Assembly: GCA_046294345.1 (NCBI GenBank)
Contig: JBKBJT010000002.1
Location: 62,001-126,000 of the forward strand
DNA length: 64,000 nucleotides
Source: Ferrovibrio sp046294345
Lineage (GTDB): Bacteria; Pseudomonadota; Alphaproteobacteria; Ferrovibrionales; Ferrovibrionaceae
Reading direction: 5' to 3'
Shown here: positions 41,247-48,729 of the stretch, piece by piece
How positions within the stretch are numbered: position 1 is the stretch's first letter
Layout of the letters: the number at the start of each line of letters is the position of its first letter
Notes under the pieces: generated by a model
The model's input: the letters and a program-made list of their open reading frames with translations, nothing else
Databases searched by the model: none
Told to the model about the DNA's origin: nothing
Made by a program: the position numbers and the translations under genes

Positions 41247-43315
41247 CCGAGCAGACCACCATCCCGCGTTTTGCCGTTGGCGTCGATGTCGGCGGTACCT
41301 TCACCGACGTCTTTTTCCTCGACGAGGCCAGGGGCCGCATCGATATCGCCAAGGTACCGTCCACCCGCGGCGACCAGGCCACCGGTTTCATCGAAGGCCT
41401 GCGGTCCAAAGCCGAGCCGAAGCAGATCGCCACGGTCGTGCACGGCACCACGGTGGGCACCAATGCGCTGCTGGAGCGCAAGGGCGCGCGCACGGGCATC
41501 ATCACCACGCGTGGCTTCCGCGACGTTCTGGAGATGCGCCGGCGCGACCGGCCCAGCACCTGGGGCCTGTGGGGCCAGTTCATGCCGGTGGTGCCGCGCG
41601 ACCTGCGGCTGGAGGTGGGCGAGCGCGTGCTGGCCGATGGCAGCATCCGGCAGGCCGTTGATCCGACCGAGGTGAAGCGCGTGGCGCAGGACCTGCTGGC
41701 CCGTGGTGCCGAGGCGGTCGCCATCGTGTTCGTGAATGCCTACGCCAACCCGGAGAATGAGCGGATTGCACTGGCGGCGTTGAAAGAAGTCTGGCCGAAT
41801 GCCTATGTCACGGCATCTTCCGACATCCTGCCCGAAATCCGCGAATTCGAACGCACGTCCACGGCGGCGCTGAATGCCTATCTGCAGCCGCCGGTGGGTA
41901 GTTATCTGCGCAAGCTGGAAAGCCGCCTGCAGGGCGATGGCTTCGGCGGGCAACTGCTGATCGTGCAGTCCAATGGCGGCGTGATGAGCGTCGACAGCGC
42001 TGCCAGTCGCCCGGTGCGCACGGCGCTTTCTGGCCCTGCGGCCGGTGTGATCGCCTGCCAGCATATCGCCGTGGCGGCCGGTTTCCCCAATGTGGTGACC
42101 TGCGACATGGGTGGCACCAGCTTCGATGTCTCGTTGATCGCCGGCGGCGAGCCGGCCATGAGCGCGCAGACCGCCATCGATTTCGGCATGGTGGTGCGCG
42201 CGCCGATGATCGAGATCACCACCATTGGTGCCGGCGGTGGATCGATCGCCTGGATCGACCGTGGCGGCATCCTGCAGATCGGCCCGGAAAGCGCCGGTTC
42301 CGATCCGGGTCCGGTGGCCTACGGCCTGGGCAACGACCGCCCGACCGTCACCGATGCCAATGTGGTGATGGGCCGCATCGACGCCGAGCGGCCGATTGGC
42401 GGCAAGCTCAAGCGGCTGGATGTCGAGGCGGCCAAAGAGGCCATCCGCAAGCACATCGCCGAGCCGCTGGGGCTCGACGTGATGGCGGCGGCCGAGGCCA
42501 TCATCAAGGTGGCGAACTCGCGCATGGCCGGTGCCATCCGGCTGGTTTCCATCGAGCGTGGTCATAACCCGCGTGATTTCGCTGCCATGCCGTTCGGCGG
42601 TGGTGGATCGCTGCATGTCGGTGCGCTGATCAAGGAAGTCGGTTTGGCTTCGGCGCTGGTGCCGCGCTTCCCCGGCGTTACCTCGGCTCTGGGCTGCGTG
42701 ATCGCCGATATGCGCCACGATTTTGTGCGCACGGTGAACAAGACCCTGGACGATACCGATCCGGCCATTCTTGACGCGGCCATCGGCGAGGCAGCGGCAG
42801 AAGGCACGCGGCTGCTCGATCAGGCCGGCATTGCCTTCGAGGGCCGCAGCATCACCGTCGAACTCGACATGTCGTATCTCGGCCAGACGCACACCGTGGC
42901 CGTGCCGCTGCCCGGCGATTTCACCAAACCGGCAAAACTGTCCCGCGACGGCATCAAGTCTGCTTTCGAGGCCGCCTATGCCGCAGCCTTCGGCCGTGTG
43001 CTCGAAAAAATCGGCATCCGCGTGCTGAACCTGCGCGTCGCGGCCATCGGCCGGCGCAAGAAGTTCGACCTCGGCCTGCTGGCCCCGCCGAAGGAAGGCT
43101 CGGTCGAGGCAGCCAAGCGCACCACGCGCCAGGTCTGGCTCGATGGCGCCTGGCACGAGGCCGGCATCTATCGCCGGCTGGAACTGCCACTGGGTGCCGT
43201 CATCCCCGGCCCGGCCATCCTGGAGCAGCCCGACACAACGATCCTGATCGAGCCCGATCTGGTGGGCGAGGTGGACGGGTTCGGCAACCTGGTCGTGAAG
43301 CGGAAATCGGCATGA
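41243..43315 (+). CDS. Hydantoinase A/oxoprolinase family ATPase subunit (HyuA)
   Basis: This 690-residue subunit has an N-terminal actin-like ATPase fold with phosphate motif GVDVGGTFTDVFF (13-25) and VVHGTTVGTNALLERKGA. The second ATPase half contains TCDMGGTSFDVSLI and EITTIGAGGGSIAW. The C-terminal domain has LDMSYLGQTHTVAVPLP. The protein phosphorylates and activates the cyclic amide opened by HyuAB. Its order B-A is the reverse of many operons. It is coupled to the isochorismatase-fold gene by a 4-nt overlap. Confidence 0.9.
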   Translation: MTEQTTIPRFAVGVDVGGTFTDVFFLDEARGRIDIAKVPSTRGDQATGFIEGLRSKAEPKQIATVVHGTTVGTNALLERKGARTGIITTRGFRDVLEMRRRDRPSTWGLWGQFMPVVPRDLRLEVGERVLADGSIRQAVDPTEVKRVAQDLLARGAEAVAIVFVNAYANPENERIALAALKEVWPNAYVTASSDILPEIREFERTSTAALNAYLQPPVGSYLRKLESRLQGDGFGGQLLIVQSNGGVMSVDSAASRPVRTALSGPAAGVIACQHIAVAAGFPNVVTCDMGGTSFDVSLIAGGEPAMSAQTAIDFGMVVRAPMIEITTIGAGGGSIAWIDRGGILQIGPESAGSDPGPVAYGLGNDRPTVTDANVVMGRIDAERPIGGKLKRLDVEAAKEAIRKHIAEPLGLDVMAAAEAIIKVANSRMAGAIRLVSIERGHNPRDFAAMPFGGGGSLHVGALIKEVGLASALVPRFPGVTSALGCVIADMRHDFVRTVNKTLDDTDPAILDAAIGEAAAEGTRLLDQAGIAFEGRSITVELDMSYLGQTHTVAVPLPGDFTKPAKLSRDGIKSAFEAAYAAAFGRVLEKIGIRVLNLRVAAIGRRKKFDLGLLAPPKEGSVEAAKRTTRQVWLDGAWHEAGIYRRLELPLGAVIPGPAILEQPDTTILIEPDLVGEVDGFGNLVVKRKSA

Positions 43316-43923
43316 ACGCCAGGCTGGATCTGAAACGCACCGCTTTGCTGATCGTCGATCTGCAGAACGATTTCCTGCATGCCGATGGCGCCTATGCCCG
43401 TGGCGGGGCCAACCTGCCGGGCGCGGCGGCGCTGATCGCCAACATGAAATCGGTGGTCGATGCAATGCGGGCGGCCGGCGGCTGGATCGTCTCGACCCAG
43501 TTCACCCTGGTGCCGGGCCGGGGCGGCGAACCGCTGATCAGTCCGCATCTGAAGCAGCTGCGCCCCTTTCTGCGCAAGGGCGATTTCCAGCCTGGCGCCT
43601 GGGGCCATAGCCTGATCGACGAACTCGCGCCGGCCGATTTCATTATTGAAAAGGTGGCCTATTCGGCTTTCTACATGACGCGGCTTGAATTCGTGTTGCG
43701 CAAGGCCGGGATCGATACGTTGCTGGTCGGCGGCATCGTCACCAATGGCGGCGTCGCCAGCACCCTGCGCGATGCCCATGTGCGCGATTTTCACGCCATG
43801 CTGCTGACCGATGGCTGCGCGGCCTTCTCGAAGGAGGCGCATGAGGCCAGTATCGCGTCACTCGGCACCATCGCGCCGAAACTGACCTGCGCCGAGGCAA
43901 CGGCGCTGATCAACGCGGCATGA
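43312..43923 (+). CDS. Isochorismatase-fold hydrolase lacking the catalytic cysteine
   Basis: This 203-residue protein aligns with the N-carbamoylsarcosine amidase/RutB/nicotinamidase superfamily. The first two triad positions are present: Asp16 in VDLQNDF and Lys114 in EKVAYSAF. The third, normally TNVCV, reads TNGGV, putting Gly147 where the nucleophilic Cys belongs. The DNA (aat ggc ggc gtc) is unambiguous. Isochorismatases such as PhzD also have Gly here and hydrolyse a vinyl ether without a covalent intermediate. So although its place after HyuAB suggests an amidase cleaving a carbamoyl or amide product, the chemistry should differ, or the protein may be inactive or structural. Confidence 0.82.
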   Translation: MNARLDLKRTALLIVDLQNDFLHADGAYARGGANLPGAAALIANMKSVVDAMRAAGGWIVSTQFTLVPGRGGEPLISPHLKQLRPFLRKGDFQPGAWGHSLIDELAPADFIIEKVAYSAFYMTRLEFVLRKAGIDTLLVGGIVTNGGVASTLRDAHVRDFHAMLLTDGCAAFSKEAHEASIASLGTIAPKLTCAEATALINAA

Positions 43924-45326
43924 GCAGGGTCCTGCCGGCCGCGGGCATTGAATTCCCGCTTGAGATTCCGGTGCTGGTGATCGGCGGCGGCGCCTGCGGC
44001 CTGACGGCGGCTTTGGCGGCCCATGATGCCGGCGCCGACGTGCTGGTGCTGGAGCGCGATCCGTCGCCCAGCGGCTCGACGGCCATGTCGTCGGGCATGA
44101 TCCCGGCGGCCGGCACGGCATTGCAGAAGGCGCGCGGCGTCGACGACGCACCCGAGATCATGGCCGCCGACATCCAGGCCAAGGCCCATGGAGAAAATGA
44201 TCCGGTCATGGTTGCGGCGATCTGCGCCGCCTCTGGCCCCACCATCGACTGGCTGGTGCAAAGCCATCATGTGCCGCTCACGCTGGTGGAGGGTTTTCTC
44301 TATCCCGGCCACAGCAAGCCGCGCATGCATGCGCCGGCCTCGCGCAGCGGCGCGGATCTGATCGGCGGCCTGCTGGCGGCGACAAATGCCGCCGGCATCG
44401 ACATCGTCTGCGATGCCACGGTCACCACGCTGTTCGCCGATGCCGATGGCCGCGTGCGGGGCGTGGAGCTGCAGCGCCCTGATGGCGCGGTCGAGCGCAT
44501 CGGCTGTGATACGCTGATCCTGGCCTGTTCGGGATTCGGCGGCCATGCCGACCTGGTGGCACGCCACATCCCGGAACTGAAAGGGGCCCAGTATTACGGC
44601 CATACCGGCAATCGCGGCGACGCGCTGCTGTGGGGCGAACAGCTGGGCGCCGCCGTGAAGCATCTGGGCGCCTATCAGGGCCATGGTTCGCTGGCGATGC
44701 CGCATGCCATACTGATCACCTGGGCGCTGATGATGGAGGGCGGCTTCCAGGTCAACGCCAGCGGCGAACGCTTCTCCTGCGAACATGACGGCTATTCCGA
44801 GCAGGCCATGCGCGTGATCGCGCAGCCCGGCGGCGTCGCCTGGAATATCTTCGATGAGCGCCTGCACAGGCTGGGCCTCGAATTCGAGGATTACCGCGAT
44901 GCTCTCAAAGGCGGCGCGGTGAAAACCGCAGACAGCATCGCGGCGCTGGCCGACCTTTGCGGCCTGCCGCCGGCCCCGCTGGCCGCGACGCTGGACGAAA
45001 CCCGGGCCTTGGCGGCGGGACAGGGGCGGGATCGCTTCGGCCGCGACTTCACGACCAAGCCTGCGCTGGCTGCGCCATTCTATGCCGTGAAGGTGACCGG
45101 CGCGCTGTTCCACACCCAGGGTGGCCTGGGCATCGACACCGATGCCCGCGTGCTGCGCGCGGATGGCCGGCCTTTGCCCAACCTGCTGGCCGGCGGCGGC
45201 GCCGCCTGCGGCATCTCGGGCCGTGGCCGCGACGGTTATCTGTCGGGCAATGGCCTGCTGGCGGCGACGGTGCTTGGCGCTAGGGCCGGCCGGACGGCTG
45301 CGGCGCTTGTCAAACAGGGAGTCTGA
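43920..45326 (+). CDS. FAD-dependent dehydrogenase/reductase (fumarate reductase flavoprotein family)
   Basis: A 468-residue FAD_binding_2 protein. The N-terminal dinucleotide motif is VLVIGGGACGLTAALAAHDAGADVLVLERD (about 18-47), and SGSTAMSSGMIPAAGT follows. The C-terminus has GGLGIDTDARVLRADGRPLPNLLAGGGAACG, the usual substrate-proximal and FAD-contact region of the fumarate reductase/ketosteroid dehydrogenase group. No heme domain or Tat signal is present, so it is cytoplasmic. It could desaturate or reduce a C=C bond in the acid processed by the dehydratase. Coupled by a 4-nt overlap to the preceding gene. Substrate unknown. Confidence 0.85.
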   Translation: MSRVLPAAGIEFPLEIPVLVIGGGACGLTAALAAHDAGADVLVLERDPSPSGSTAMSSGMIPAAGTALQKARGVDDAPEIMAADIQAKAHGENDPVMVAAICAASGPTIDWLVQSHHVPLTLVEGFLYPGHSKPRMHAPASRSGADLIGGLLAATNAAGIDIVCDATVTTLFADADGRVRGVELQRPDGAVERIGCDTLILACSGFGGHADLVARHIPELKGAQYYGHTGNRGDALLWGEQLGAAVKHLGAYQGHGSLAMPHAILITWALMMEGGFQVNASGERFSCEHDGYSEQAMRVIAQPGGVAWNIFDERLHRLGLEFEDYRDALKGGAVKTADSIAALADLCGLPPAPLAATLDETRALAAGQGRDRFGRDFTTKPALAAPFYAVKVTGALFHTQGGLGIDTDARVLRADGRPLPNLLAGGGAACGISGRGRDGYLSGNGLLAATVLGARAGRTAAALVKQGV

Positions 45327-45328
45327 CC

Positions 45329-45946
45329 ATGCCGGTGATCCGCGTGACCCTGATCGAAGGCTATGACGAGGCGGTGCGCGACCGCCTGCTGGAAGGCTAC
45401 AGTGCGGTGACGCGCACGGTGCTGGACGCGGTGCCCGATGGCATCACGGCCGTGATCGACGAGGTGAAGGCCGGCAACTACCGGCGCGGCAACCAGCGCA
45501 AGTCGCCGAAGGCCCCGCCGCCGACTCCCGAACAGACCGTGCGCGACTTCCTCGCAGCCATGGAGCGCCGCGACCTTGCCGCAGCCAACGCCTTTCTGGC
45601 ACCGGATTTTGCCATGGTGTTCCCGGGTGGCGCGCGGTTCACCAAACTGGATGAACTGATCGCGTGGGCGAAACCGCGCTACCAGCGGGTCGGCAAGGTC
45701 TATGAACGCTTCGATACCGTGCCGGGCATGGATCATGCCGTGGTCTATTGTTACGGCACGCTGGAGGGCATCTGGCCCGACGGGACGGCTTTCGCCGGTA
45801 TACGCTTCATCGACCGGTTTACGGTTCGGGGCGGGCACCTGCTGGATCAGGCGGTCTGGAACGATCTTGCCACAGCTATGCAGGAACGCATGTCGGGTGG
45901 TAGTAAATTAGCAGGCTCGGACTGGGCTGGTTCATCCACTCAGTGA
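45329..45946 (+). CDS. Fusion of a 4-oxalocrotonate-tautomerase-like domain with a SnoaL-like domain
   Basis: Residues 1 to about 62 match the tautomerase family: MPVIRVTLIEGYDEAVRDRL with Pro2, exposed as the N-terminal catalytic proline after Met removal, then VPDGITAVIDEVKAGNYRRGN. A proline-rich linker (KSPKAPPPTPEQ) leads to a SnoaL/NTF2-like alpha+beta barrel (about 70-195) with VRDFLAAMERRDLAAANAFL and AGIRFIDRFTVRGGHLL. Free-standing tautomerases and SnoaL proteins are common; the fusion is not one I recognise. It is the last gene of the operon before the terminator at 46047. It may isomerise an enol or unsaturated acid. Confidence 0.78.
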   Translation: MPVIRVTLIEGYDEAVRDRLLEGYSAVTRTVLDAVPDGITAVIDEVKAGNYRRGNQRKSPKAPPPTPEQTVRDFLAAMERRDLAAANAFLAPDFAMVFPGGARFTKLDELIAWAKPRYQRVGKVYERFDTVPGMDHAVVYCYGTLEGIWPDGTAFAGIRFIDRFTVRGGHLLDQAVWNDLATAMQERMSGGSKLAGSDWAGSSTQ

Positions 45947-46046
45947 CAAGCTAGCGAACAAGTTGAAACAAGTGTGGCCAATTTGTCCGACCGCAGCCTT
46001 TCCTTCTAAGCCGGAATTCCAGACCGGATCGTTCCATTTTTCTCGA

Positions 46047-46077
46047 AGGCCTGGCCGGAAGTGGCTAGGCCTATTTT
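46047..46077 (+). terminator. Intrinsic terminator ending the catabolic operon
   Basis: A 10-bp stem (AGGCCTGGCC with GGCTAGGCCT, one G-U pair) around the 6-nt loop GGAAGT is followed by ATTTTG. It is oriented to stop plus-strand transcription 100 nt after the tautomerase-SnoaL gene, before the convergent dihydropyrimidinase gene. Confidence 0.7.
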
Positions 46078-46134
46078 GTGTTCTCCGGGCCGTATTCTGG
46101 ACGACCCGGAAGATACCCGTAAGCTGGCTGGGAT

Positions 46135-47586
46135 TTATTCCGCTGCGCTGCGCAGGACGGGTTTGGGTTGTTCCAGTTCGGCCTTACGGTTCAGTGCGGC
46201 GTAGTAGGGGGCGAAAGCCGGGCGGTTGATATAGCGGCCGGCACCCTTCACGCTGCGCACATCGCCATCCTTGTAGACGATTCGGCCCTGCGAGATCGTC
46301 ACCGTGTTGACGCCCTCCACCTCCATGCCCTCGAAGATGTTGAAATCCACCTTCTGGTGATGGGTCTTGGCCGAAATGCGCCGGGTCTTCTTGGGGTCCC
46401 ACACCACCAGGTCGGCATCGGCCCCGGCCTGAATCACGCCCTTGCGCGGATAGAGGTTGAATATCTTGGCCGCATTGGCCGAAGTGACGGCAACGAATTC
46501 ATTCGGCGTCAGGCGGCCCTTGTTGACGCCATGATGCCACAACACATGCATGCGATCTTCCACGCCGCCGGTGCCGTTCGGAATCTTGGTGAAGTCGTTG
46601 CGACCGGCCGCCTTCTGGTCGGCGCAGAAGCAGCAATGATCGGTCGCCGTGGTCTGCAGGTGGCCGGCCTGCAGCGCACGCCACAATGCCGCCTGATGCT
46701 CCTTCGGCCGGAAGGGCGGGCTCATCACATAGGCGGCGGCCGTGGTGAAATCGGGATTGCGATAGACGCTGTCGTCGATCAGCAGATGGCCGGCCAGGGC
46801 CTCTCCGAACACCCGCTGGCCTTCGTTTCGGGCGCGAATGATCGCTTCCACCGATTCCTTGCAGGAATTGTGCACGATGTAGAGCGGCACGTTCAGAACC
46901 TGGGCGATACGGATGGCGCGGTTGGCGGCTTCTCCCTCCACCTCGGGTGGACGCGACAGCGGATGACCCTCGGGTCCGGTGATGCCCATCTTCAGAATCT
47001 CTTTCTGCAGATGGAACACCAGTTCGCCATTTTCGGCATGTACGGTGCACAGCGCGCCGAGTTCACGGGCGCGCAGGAAACTGTTCACTAACACTTCGTC
47101 TTCGCACATGATGGCATTCTTGTAGGCCATGAAATGCTTGAAGCTGTTGACGCCGTGCTCTTGCACCAGCGTGCCCATGTCGCGATGCACGCTTTCATCC
47201 CACCATGTGACAGCGACGTGGAAGCTGTAGTCGGATGCCGATTTTTCCGACCAGCCTCGCCATTTCCGAAAAGCCGCCAGCAGGTTTTCCTGCGGATCGG
47301 GAATGACAAAGTCGATGATCATGGTTGTGCCGCCTACCATCGCCGCGGTGGTACCGGAGAAGAAATCTTCCGACGCGGTCGTGCCCATGAAGGGCAGTTC
47401 CATATGAGTATGCGGATCGATGCCGCCTGGCATCACATAGGCGCCGCCGGCATCCACGATCTCGGCGCCGGCCGGCGTTTCCAGATCGGTGCCGACGGCC
47501 TTGATCGTGCCGCCATCGACCAGCACATCCGCCCGCTGGCTGCAATCCGCATTCACCACCGTTCCGCCGCGCACCAGAATCGCCAT
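46135..47586 (-). CDS. hydA: Dihydropyrimidinase (D-hydantoinase)
   Basis: It opens the ring of dihydrouracil or dihydrothymine to the N-carbamoyl-beta-amino acid, step two of reductive pyrimidine breakdown. The 483-residue amidohydrolase has the metal motif GIDPHTHME (His59, His61) and the lysine to be carboxylated, Lys150, in NSFKHFMAYK. Further ligand regions are VHAENGE and YIVHNSCKESV, and the late Asp lies in ATDHCCF. It is read leftward as a single gene, with a RutR-type operator 46 nt upstream of its start. The other pathway genes are on the plus strand beyond rutR. Confidence 0.94.
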   Translation of the reverse strand: MAILVRGGTVVNADCSQRADVLVDGGTIKAVGTDLETPAGAEIVDAGGAYVMPGGIDPHTHMELPFMGTTASEDFFSGTTAAMVGGTTMIIDFVIPDPQENLLAAFRKWRGWSEKSASDYSFHVAVTWWDESVHRDMGTLVQEHGVNSFKHFMAYKNAIMCEDEVLVNSFLRARELGALCTVHAENGELVFHLQKEILKMGITGPEGHPLSRPPEVEGEAANRAIRIAQVLNVPLYIVHNSCKESVEAIIRARNEGQRVFGEALAGHLLIDDSVYRNPDFTTAAAYVMSPPFRPKEHQAALWRALQAGHLQTTATDHCCFCADQKAAGRNDFTKIPNGTGGVEDRMHVLWHHGVNKGRLTPNEFVAVTSANAAKIFNLYPRKGVIQAGADADLVVWDPKKTRRISAKTHHQKVDFNIFEGMEVEGVNTVTISQGRIVYKDGDVRSVKGAGRYINRPAFAPYYAALNRKAELEQPKPVLRSAAE

Positions 47587-47631
47587 GTCAGCCCCCTGTT
47601 TCCCCTGCTGGTGGCGTTATTCACTCACGAC

Positions 47632-47647
47632 CTGACCGAACGGTCAA
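47632..47647 (-). promoter_or_regulatory. RutR-type operator upstream of dihydropyrimidinase
   Basis: On the minus strand this reads TTGACCG-TT-CGGTCAG. It is a near-perfect dyad resembling the RutR site TTGACCA-NN-TGGTCAA, with symmetrical A-to-G and T-to-C changes next to the centre and one arm-end mismatch. It lies 46-61 nt upstream of the gene start, in promoter position. Confidence 0.7.
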
Positions 47648-47723
47648 GAAAATCGTGACGAATGTTTCCGGGGTATGCCGGTGCGGGTAAAGCACAGGCA
47701 GGCTGCATGGTTTTGCGGCATCG

Positions 47724-48425
47724 TCAGCGGCGGTGTTTCGCCCTGGCGCCCAGCCCGTTAAGAATCAGGCTGCGGATCGTTTCGCTGCCCGCCGCGAAAA
47801 CCCTGTCATCCAGATTTTTTTTGTCTAGCACCGCGGCGATCTGGGCGGCGAAGTCGGCATAAGTCTGCGTCATCGCCCAGATCATGAACAGCAGATGGGC
47901 GGGATCTACCGGCTTGATCTTGCCTTCGGCAATCCAGCCTTCGATCACCGCGCTTTTCTCTTTTACGAGGCGCCGCAAGCGGTTGCGTAGGAAGGGCTGA
48001 ACATGGCGGCCGCCGCCGATAACCTCGATAGCCCAGAGCCGGGAAGGCTCGGGCGAATGCTGCGAGGCAGCCATCTTGCGGGTAATGTAATTCCCCAGCG
48101 CCGTAGCAGGGTCGGCATCCGGTTGAATTTCCTGCAGTGCGTCAAGCCAGACCTCAAGAATGGCGTCCAGTACACTGGCGTAAAGATCCTGCTTGGTCCG
48201 GAAGTAATAGTGCAGGTTGGCCTTCGGCACGCCGGCCTTTTTGGCAATTTCAGAAGTGCTGGCACCAGCGAAGCCTTTCTTCGCAAACACGGATTCGGCG
48301 GCTTTCAGGATTTTGTCCACATTACGCCGACGGATTGCGCCGGTCTGGCCATTGCCATGGGTGCTGCCGTTCGCTTCGTCAGCCGGATTGTCTTTCCTGA
48401 TGTTTCGGATTCTCTTGCCCGCCAT
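47724..48425 (-). CDS. rutR: TetR-family regulator of pyrimidine catabolism, RutR orthologue
   Basis: A 233-residue protein starting MAGKRIRNIRK; the start at 48425 is preferred because GGAAGGA lies just upstream. The helix-turn-helix (about 42-88) contains ASTSEIAKKAGVPKANLHYYFRTKQDLY. The ligand domain has DPAHLLFMIWAMTQTYADFAAQI, close to the corresponding E. coli RutR segment. RutR releases DNA when it binds uracil or thymine. Two dyads matching its operator flank the gene, one before dihydropyrimidinase and one before preT. In E. coli RutR controls the oxidative Rut pathway; here it is placed to control the reductive pathway. Confidence 0.88.
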   Translation of the reverse strand: MAGKRIRNIRKDNPADEANGSTHGNGQTGAIRRRNVDKILKAAESVFAKKGFAGASTSEIAKKAGVPKANLHYYFRTKQDLYASVLDAILEVWLDALQEIQPDADPATALGNYITRKMAASQHSPEPSRLWAIEVIGGGRHVQPFLRNRLRRLVKEKSAVIEGWIAEGKIKPVDPAHLLFMIWAMTQTYADFAAQIAAVLDKKNLDDRVFAAGSETIRSLILNGLGARAKHRR

Positions 48426-48553
48426 TGATCCTTCCCATGTCGTTCTGCCCAACAGGCGGGCAAGTGCATACAACCGATGCAGATTCCTTATGCGGATTAC
48501 ATTGCTGCTGTCAAAGCGGGAATGCGGCCAGCTCCGCATCATCAACTCCAGAC

Positions 48554-48569
48554 TTGACCATTTGGTCAA
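48554..48569. promoter_or_regulatory. RutR operator between rutR and preT
   Basis: TTGACCA-TT-TGGTCAA is a perfect match to the E. coli RutR consensus TTGACCA-NN-TGGTCAA, and symmetry extends one more base on each side (C and G). It sits between the divergent rutR and preT genes, 129 and 139 nt from their starts, and can serve both. Confidence 0.85.
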
Positions 48570-48675
48570 GAAAATCCTAGCCTCGTTACAAAGGCAAGAC
48601 AGGCCGAGCGGCGATCAGGGCGCCGCGGCATCTTTCTTGCGAGGCATTCCGCCGATGAGGGATCGGAGGGATGCC

Positions 48676-48729
48676 ATGATCTACGCAGACCTATGGGGGA
48701 GCAGGTCATGGCGGGTGATACCAGTATGA
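48676..48729 (+). CDS. Possible 17-codon leader ORF overlapping the preT start
   Basis: A very strong ribosome site, GGAGGG at 48665-48670, lies 5 nt before the ATG at 48676. It opens a 17-codon frame encoding MIYADLWGSRSWRVIPV. The frame differs from preT and ends 19 nt inside it. Ribosomes finishing here could couple to the preT start at 48708. It has no homology that I recognise. Confidence 0.3.
   Translation: MIYADLWGSRSWRVIPV

Noticed and set aside
39561..43315. Acetone or acetophenone carboxylase
   Set aside because: The fold is shared, but no gamma or biotin-type subunit is nearby; hydantoinase/oxoprolinase-type hydrolysis fits the two-gene arrangement better.
41213..43465. 750-codon open frame on the minus strand opposite hyuA
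   Set aside because: It mirrors the third-position GC bias of hyuA on the other strand, is rich in His/Gln/Arg, and has no family motifs. The same reasoning removes the long antisense frames at 32173-34251, 34227-36086 and 60632-62503.
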